Source: Proteobacteria bacterium ST_bin16 (GTDB taxonomy: Bacteria > Pseudomonadota > Gammaproteobacteria > Burkholderiales > Nitrosomonadaceae). Taken from it: a stretch of 8,792 bases of DNA. The notes beneath the pieces are model-generated. The model made no database searches. It saw only the letters and a program-made list of their open reading frames with translations, and was not told the origin of the DNA. Below are positions 6,453 through 8,792 of the stretch, one piece after another. Position 1 is the stretch's first letter. Every line of letters starts with the position of its first letter. The translations under genes and the position numbers were made by a program. The stretch spans positions 1 to 8,792 of the forward strand of contig MSXT01000028.1 in assembly GCA_002083595.1 (NCBI GenBank), given 5' to 3'.

Positions 6453-6980
6453 CTAGCCGCCTTCAAATTCGCATAACGCAAACACCGGACATCCCAGATT
6501 TTCCAGCCGGCCCTTACCACCCACATCCGGCAGATCGATCACAAAACAACATTCCACCACTTCACCGCCCATATCACGGATCAGCCCAACGGCAGCTTCA
6601 GCGGTTCCACCGGTTGCAATCAGATCATCCACAAGCAGCACTCGTTCTCCCGGTTGAATCGCGTCGACGTGAATTTCAATCCGGTCACTGCCATATTCCA
6701 GTTGATAATCTCTTCCTATCGTTTCAGCCGGTAATTTATTTCGCTTACGAATCGGCACGAAACCTTTACCCAGCTGATAGGCCACTGGCGCACCGATAAT
6801 AAAACCGCGTGACTCAATACCGATCACTTTATCAATCTCCACATTGCTGTAACGCTTTGCAATCTCCTGAATAGTGGTTCGCAGTCCGACCGGATCTTTT
6901 AGCAATGTCGTGATATCACGGAACATAATGCCGTGATGGGGATAATGTGGAATCGTACGAATATGGGATTTAATCGTCAT
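6453..6980 (-). CDS. apt: adenine phosphoribosyltransferase
   Basis: This 175-aa cytosolic purine-salvage enzyme makes AMP and pyrophosphate from adenine and PRPP. The start chosen is the ATG at 6980, giving MTIKSHIRTIPHYPHHGIMFRDIT, the normal N-terminus for the family. The frame stays open to a GTG at 7064, but that would add 28 hydrophobic residues and start inside the nirK terminator. Visible motifs are GIMFRDITTLL (17-27), IGIESRGFIIGAP (53-65), FVPIRKRNKLP (74-84) and the PRPP-binding loop VLLVDDLIATGGTA (114-127). The C-terminus CEFEGG is near the family norm. No clear Shine-Dalgarno precedes the ATG. It lies downstream of nirK on the same strand but beyond a strong terminator, so it is probably transcribed from its own short upstream region or by readthrough. 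Confidence 0.96.
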   Translation of the reverse strand: MTIKSHIRTIPHYPHHGIMFRDITTLLKDPVGLRTTIQEIAKRYSNVEIDKVIGIESRGFIIGAPVAYQLGKGFVPIRKRNKLPAETIGRDYQLEYGSDRIEIHVDAIQPGERVLLVDDLIATGGTAEAAVGLIRDMGGEVVECCFVIDLPDVGGKGRLENLGCPVFALCEFEGG

Positions 6981-7025
6981 AAAGTTGTAGCAAGCAATAA
7001 TGAAAACGCAAGGAATCAAAACGAC

Positions 7026-7058
7026 AAAGGCCTCAACCCATAACAGGTTGAGGCCTTT
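7026..7058 (-). terminator. intrinsic terminator of nirK
   Basis: AAAGGCCTCAACC (7026-7038) and GGTTGAGGCCTTT (7046-7058) make a perfect 13-bp GC-rich stem with a 7-nt loop, 33 nt past the nirK stop. In the nirK direction the stem ends in TTT followed by GTCGTTTTG. In the opposite direction it ends in CCTTTTAA, so it may also block antisense reading. Confidence 0.88.
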
Positions 7059-7091
7059 TAACACTACCTCAATAGAACACTACATCAAATC

Positions 7092-8192
7092 TTAGTGGTC
7101 CATTCCAGCTTTTGCATCAAAGCTAGCTGGTTTTTTAACTTGAGTCATGATGTCATCATTCCAAGCACCATCAACTGTCATGTGAGCAGCAGCACCCAGC
7201 AATACAGCTTCAATCAGGTTATGACTGAGGTATACATGCAAGCCAGGTTGATGGAATTCATAAGCAGCAGCAACTGCGGCACCTGCTGGAACAAACCAGG
7301 TTTCTTGGTTGGTCAGAGGCGCATCACCAAATGAACCGCCTACCCAGTACAGATCACCGTGTCCACCAATCAAGTGCGGATAGGAAGGACGGTTAGCTTG
7401 TGAATGGATAAACAGAACTTTTTCACCCACTTTGGCTTTCAGTGCGTTGTCACCGGTCAATGCACCAACTGCACCGTTGAATACTACGTGTGTTGGGATA
7501 AGTCCTTTAGCAACTTCCAACATATCTGCCATGCCTTCTGCTGGTGAGCCATAGGTTTTGAAATTACCTTTGTCATCTTTTGGCAGATAGAAATCTTGTT
7601 CACCGATGTAGTATGCACGGTCATATTTGTATGGTTTGCCTTTGTTGTCTTTCAAACCATCTTTAGGCAATACCATGAGGGCACCGCTCATACCGGAAAT
7701 AACGTGGAATGGAATCATGGTTCCACCAGGTGAGCAATGATAAACGAATACACCTGCTTTAATTGCTTTCCAACGCAGTACAACTTCTTCACCTGGTTGA
7801 ACCAGTGTTAAACCAGCACCACCGAGCGCGCCGGTTGCAGCGTGGAAGTCTACGTTATGAGCCAATGTGCTTGATTTTGGATTTTTTAATGTCAATTCAA
7901 CATAGTCGCCTTCATGCACAACGATAAGCGGACCAGGAACACTACCATTGAAGGTCAGCGCCCAAACTTTTGCACCTGGTGCAACTTCGATCAGCTTCTC
8001 TTGGGTTTCCATTGTTATTTCAACAACTTTTGGACCTTTTGAAGTTTGCTCATGTGCAGGTACATTTGGTGGAGCCACCAATGTTTGTTTAACACGCGGT
8101 AATTTAGAAATATCTGTAGCAGCCACAACTGCTTGAGTTGCGCCTAAACAGAGCAATCCTAGACCAACAATCGCTTGAACAGCTTTAATCAT
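7092..8192 (-). CDS. nirK: copper-containing nitrite reductase (NO-forming)
   Basis: This 366-aa periplasmic enzyme reduces nitrite to nitric oxide. Residues 1-25 (MIKAVQAIVGLGLLCLGATQAVVAA) form a signal peptide ending in a VVAA type site. Two cupredoxin domains follow. Type 1 copper ligands by homology are H112, C153, H163 and M168; type 2 ligands are H117, H152 and H324 (from the adjacent subunit). The catalytic D115 (HNVDFH) and H273 (PHLIGGHGD) are present, so the enzyme should be active. The Cys-to-His loop, CSPGGTMIPFH, is one residue longer than the Alcaligenes-type CAPPGMVPWH. The start is the ATG at 8192, not the in-frame ATG 12 nt upstream, because GGAGG lies between them at ideal spacing. 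It has its own promoter and terminator, so it is monocistronic here. Codon choice (GGT, GCA, CCA) differs from the neighbours and suggests high expression. In ammonia oxidisers NirK takes part in nitrifier NO/N2O formation and nitrite tolerance. Confidence 0.97.
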   Translation of the reverse strand: MIKAVQAIVGLGLLCLGATQAVVAATDISKLPRVKQTLVAPPNVPAHEQTSKGPKVVEITMETQEKLIEVAPGAKVWALTFNGSVPGPLIVVHEGDYVELTLKNPKSSTLAHNVDFHAATGALGGAGLTLVQPGEEVVLRWKAIKAGVFVYHCSPGGTMIPFHVISGMSGALMVLPKDGLKDNKGKPYKYDRAYYIGEQDFYLPKDDKGNFKTYGSPAEGMADMLEVAKGLIPTHVVFNGAVGALTGDNALKAKVGEKVLFIHSQANRPSYPHLIGGHGDLYWVGGSFGDAPLTNQETWFVPAGAAVAAAYEFHQPGLHVYLSHNLIEAVLLGAAAHMTVDGAWNDDIMTQVKKPASFDAKAGMDH

Positions 8193-8202
8193 ATCTCCCT
8201 CC
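8193..8202 (-). promoter_or_regulatory. strong ribosome binding site that decides the nirK start
   Basis: GGAGGGAGAT lies directly before the ATG at 8192. The GGAGG core overlaps the upstream in-frame ATG (8204), which itself has no ribosome site (preceding bases CATCATTT). Confidence 0.85.
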
Positions 8203-8257
8203 ATAAATGATGAATTTTACGCTTTTTTTATGCGCCATTCTAATTGCTACTTGTCAT

Positions 8258-8274
8258 GTAATCATCAAGATTAC
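8258..8274. repeat. small dyad in the nirK leader
   Basis: GTAATC (8258-8263) and GATTAC (8269-8274) form a perfect 6-bp inverted repeat with a 5-nt spacer, between the predicted promoter and the ribosome site. It could be an RNA hairpin or a regulator site. Confidence 0.4.
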
Positions 8275-8321
8275 CAACATCTGCCTTTTAAGCTATGAAG
8301 AGCCAAAAGGACGGAACGGAG

Positions 8322-8350
8322 AATATACACTTTTTGAAGAAAACTGTCTA
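8322..8350 (-). promoter_or_regulatory. predicted sigma70 promoter of nirK
   Basis: On the minus strand TAGACA (8350-8345, 5/6 to consensus) is followed after exactly 17 bp by TATATT (8327-8322, 5/6). The start would be near 8315, giving a leader of about 120 nt. A second perfect -10 (TATAAT, 8375-8370) lies upstream but lacks a good -35. Confidence 0.6.
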
Positions 8351-8401
8351 TTCTTAGTAGCTTGTAACGATTATAGCCATACTGAATGAATGGGATTGGA
8401 A

Positions 8402-8453
8402 TGACTCGAATTGATATTTCAATAAATCCTGCTGTTATCCGATCATTGAGTCA
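8402..8453. repeat. inverted repeats between antiporter gene and nirK promoter
   Basis: TGACTC (8402-8407) and GAGTCA (8448-8453) are the outer arms of a bulged stem extended by AAT/ATT and GAT/ATC (about 12 bp in all, two single-base bulges). Inside the left arm, ATTGA-TATT-TCAAT (8410-8423) is a separate perfect 5-4-5 palindrome. There is no T-run. It may act as an upstream regulatory site for nirK or as a transcript end for the antiporter. Confidence 0.4.
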
Positions 8454-8475
8454 AAATCCCTTCAATCAGCAATTT

Positions 8476-8792
8476 TCAGCCTTGAATTAACTTAATTTCA
8501 GCCGCCGCGAGATTTTCCTGCGCTCCGCGAAGCACGATAACATCGCCAAGCTCCAGACGTGTTTCCCCGGTGGGCAATAATCCGCGAATGTTGCGTCTTC
8601 TCACCGCAGTAACTTCGACATCCAAGCTTGCCAGATCAATGTCGCCCAGTGTTTTATTAATCGCAGCCGCGCCTTCAACAATGGTAATCGTCAGCAAACG
8701 CGGCAACAGTTTCTCACTGTTGTCCTCTGCGCCATCGGTCACGCCATAATAAAAACCGCGTAGCAGACTATAACGCTGCTCACGAATTTTTC
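8476..8792 (-). CDS. CPA2/Kef-type cation:proton antiporter, C-terminal TrkA-C domain (partial)
   Basis: Only the last 105 residues are in the window; the frame stays open to the right edge and begins ...KIREQRYSLLRGFYYG, typical of the linker that follows the TrkA-N (RCK) domain in CPA2 family antiporters. The rest is a TrkA-C domain: LPRLLTITIVEGAAAINKTLGDIDL, then LDVEVTAVRRRNIRGLLPTGETRLELGDVIVLRGAQENLAAAEIKLIQG, with the characteristic G..L..GD.ivl.G. pattern. The membrane antiporter domain is expected outside the window. The likely role is K+ or Na+ / H+ exchange gated by a cytosolic ligand. A GTG at 8742 exists but lies within the domain and is not a start. It is followed by nirK on the same strand after 283 bp with separate promoter signals. 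Confidence 0.9.
   Translation of the reverse strand, partial: KIREQRYSLLRGFYYGVTDGAEDNSEKLLPRLLTITIVEGAAAINKTLGDIDLASLDVEVTAVRRRNIRGLLPTGETRLELGDVIVLRGAQENLAAAEIKLIQG

Noticed and set aside
6981..7064. 28-residue hydrophobic N-terminal extension of apt from a GTG at 7064
   Set aside because: It would begin at the edge of the nirK terminator stem and be translated through it, is absent from the Apt family, and the ATG at 6980 gives the standard N-terminus.
8193..8204. Longer nirK form starting at the ATG at 8204
   Set aside because: It has no ribosome site; the bases between the two ATGs are themselves the GGAGG site for the ATG at 8192, which also gives a cleaner signal peptide.
8207..8389. 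60-aa plus-strand reading frame in the nirK upstream region
   Set aside because: No ribosome site, no recognisable protein features, and it lies across the predicted nirK promoter and leader.
8410..8423. FNR/Dnr box upstream of nirK
   Set aside because: The palindrome is ATTGA-N4-TCAAT, which does not match TTGAT-N4-ATCAA in both half-sites, and the spacing to the best promoter (about -100) is not the usual -41.5.

Overview
The window looks like chromosome from a betaproteobacterium, most plausibly an ammonia oxidiser of the Nitrosomonas type. That assignment rests on a periplasmic copper nitrite reductase (NirK) set among betaproteobacterial-looking housekeeping genes (mpl, gluQ, apt), on moderate GC content, and on my recollection of these families. 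No database search was possible, so the genus is an inference. No tRNA, rRNA, CRISPR array, IS element or phage gene was seen.

Left part (1-2125): the C-terminal part of a PAS plus HisKA_2/HATPase sensor kinase runs off the left edge on the + strand. It converges on a small exported protein with a His-rich tail (minus strand). Next, also on the minus strand, is a short LOV protein of 149 aa with an intact flavin-adduct motif (GRNCRFLQG), which is a predicted blue-light sensor with no fused output domain.

Centre (2202-3854): a START-like SRPBCC protein and an NDH-2-like FAD/NAD(P) oxidoreductase lie directly upstream of the LOV gene on the same strand. The order oxidoreductase - SRPBCC - LOV, with gaps of 24 and 76 bp, suggests a co-transcribed or co-regulated flavin/light/redox module. 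An identical 11-base motif (TAATTATGCTA on the minus strand) lies upstream of both the first gene and the LOV gene. The oxidoreductase departs from classical NDH-2 at two quinone-site positions. This is the most interesting part of the window.

Right-centre (3977-6980): gluQ (glutamyl-queuosine tRNA(Asp) synthetase) is divergent from mpl (murein tripeptide ligase for peptidoglycan recycling), and mpl converges on apt (adenine phosphoribosyltransferase). These are ordinary housekeeping genes with intact catalytic motifs.

Right part (7026-8792): nirK is a one-gene unit. It has a good sigma70-type promoter, a leader of about 120 nt containing a small dyad, a strong GGAGG ribosome site that fixes its start, and a perfect 13-bp hairpin terminator just before apt. 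Upstream of it, on the same strand and running off the right edge, is the C-terminal TrkA-C domain of a CPA2/Kef-type cation:proton antiporter.
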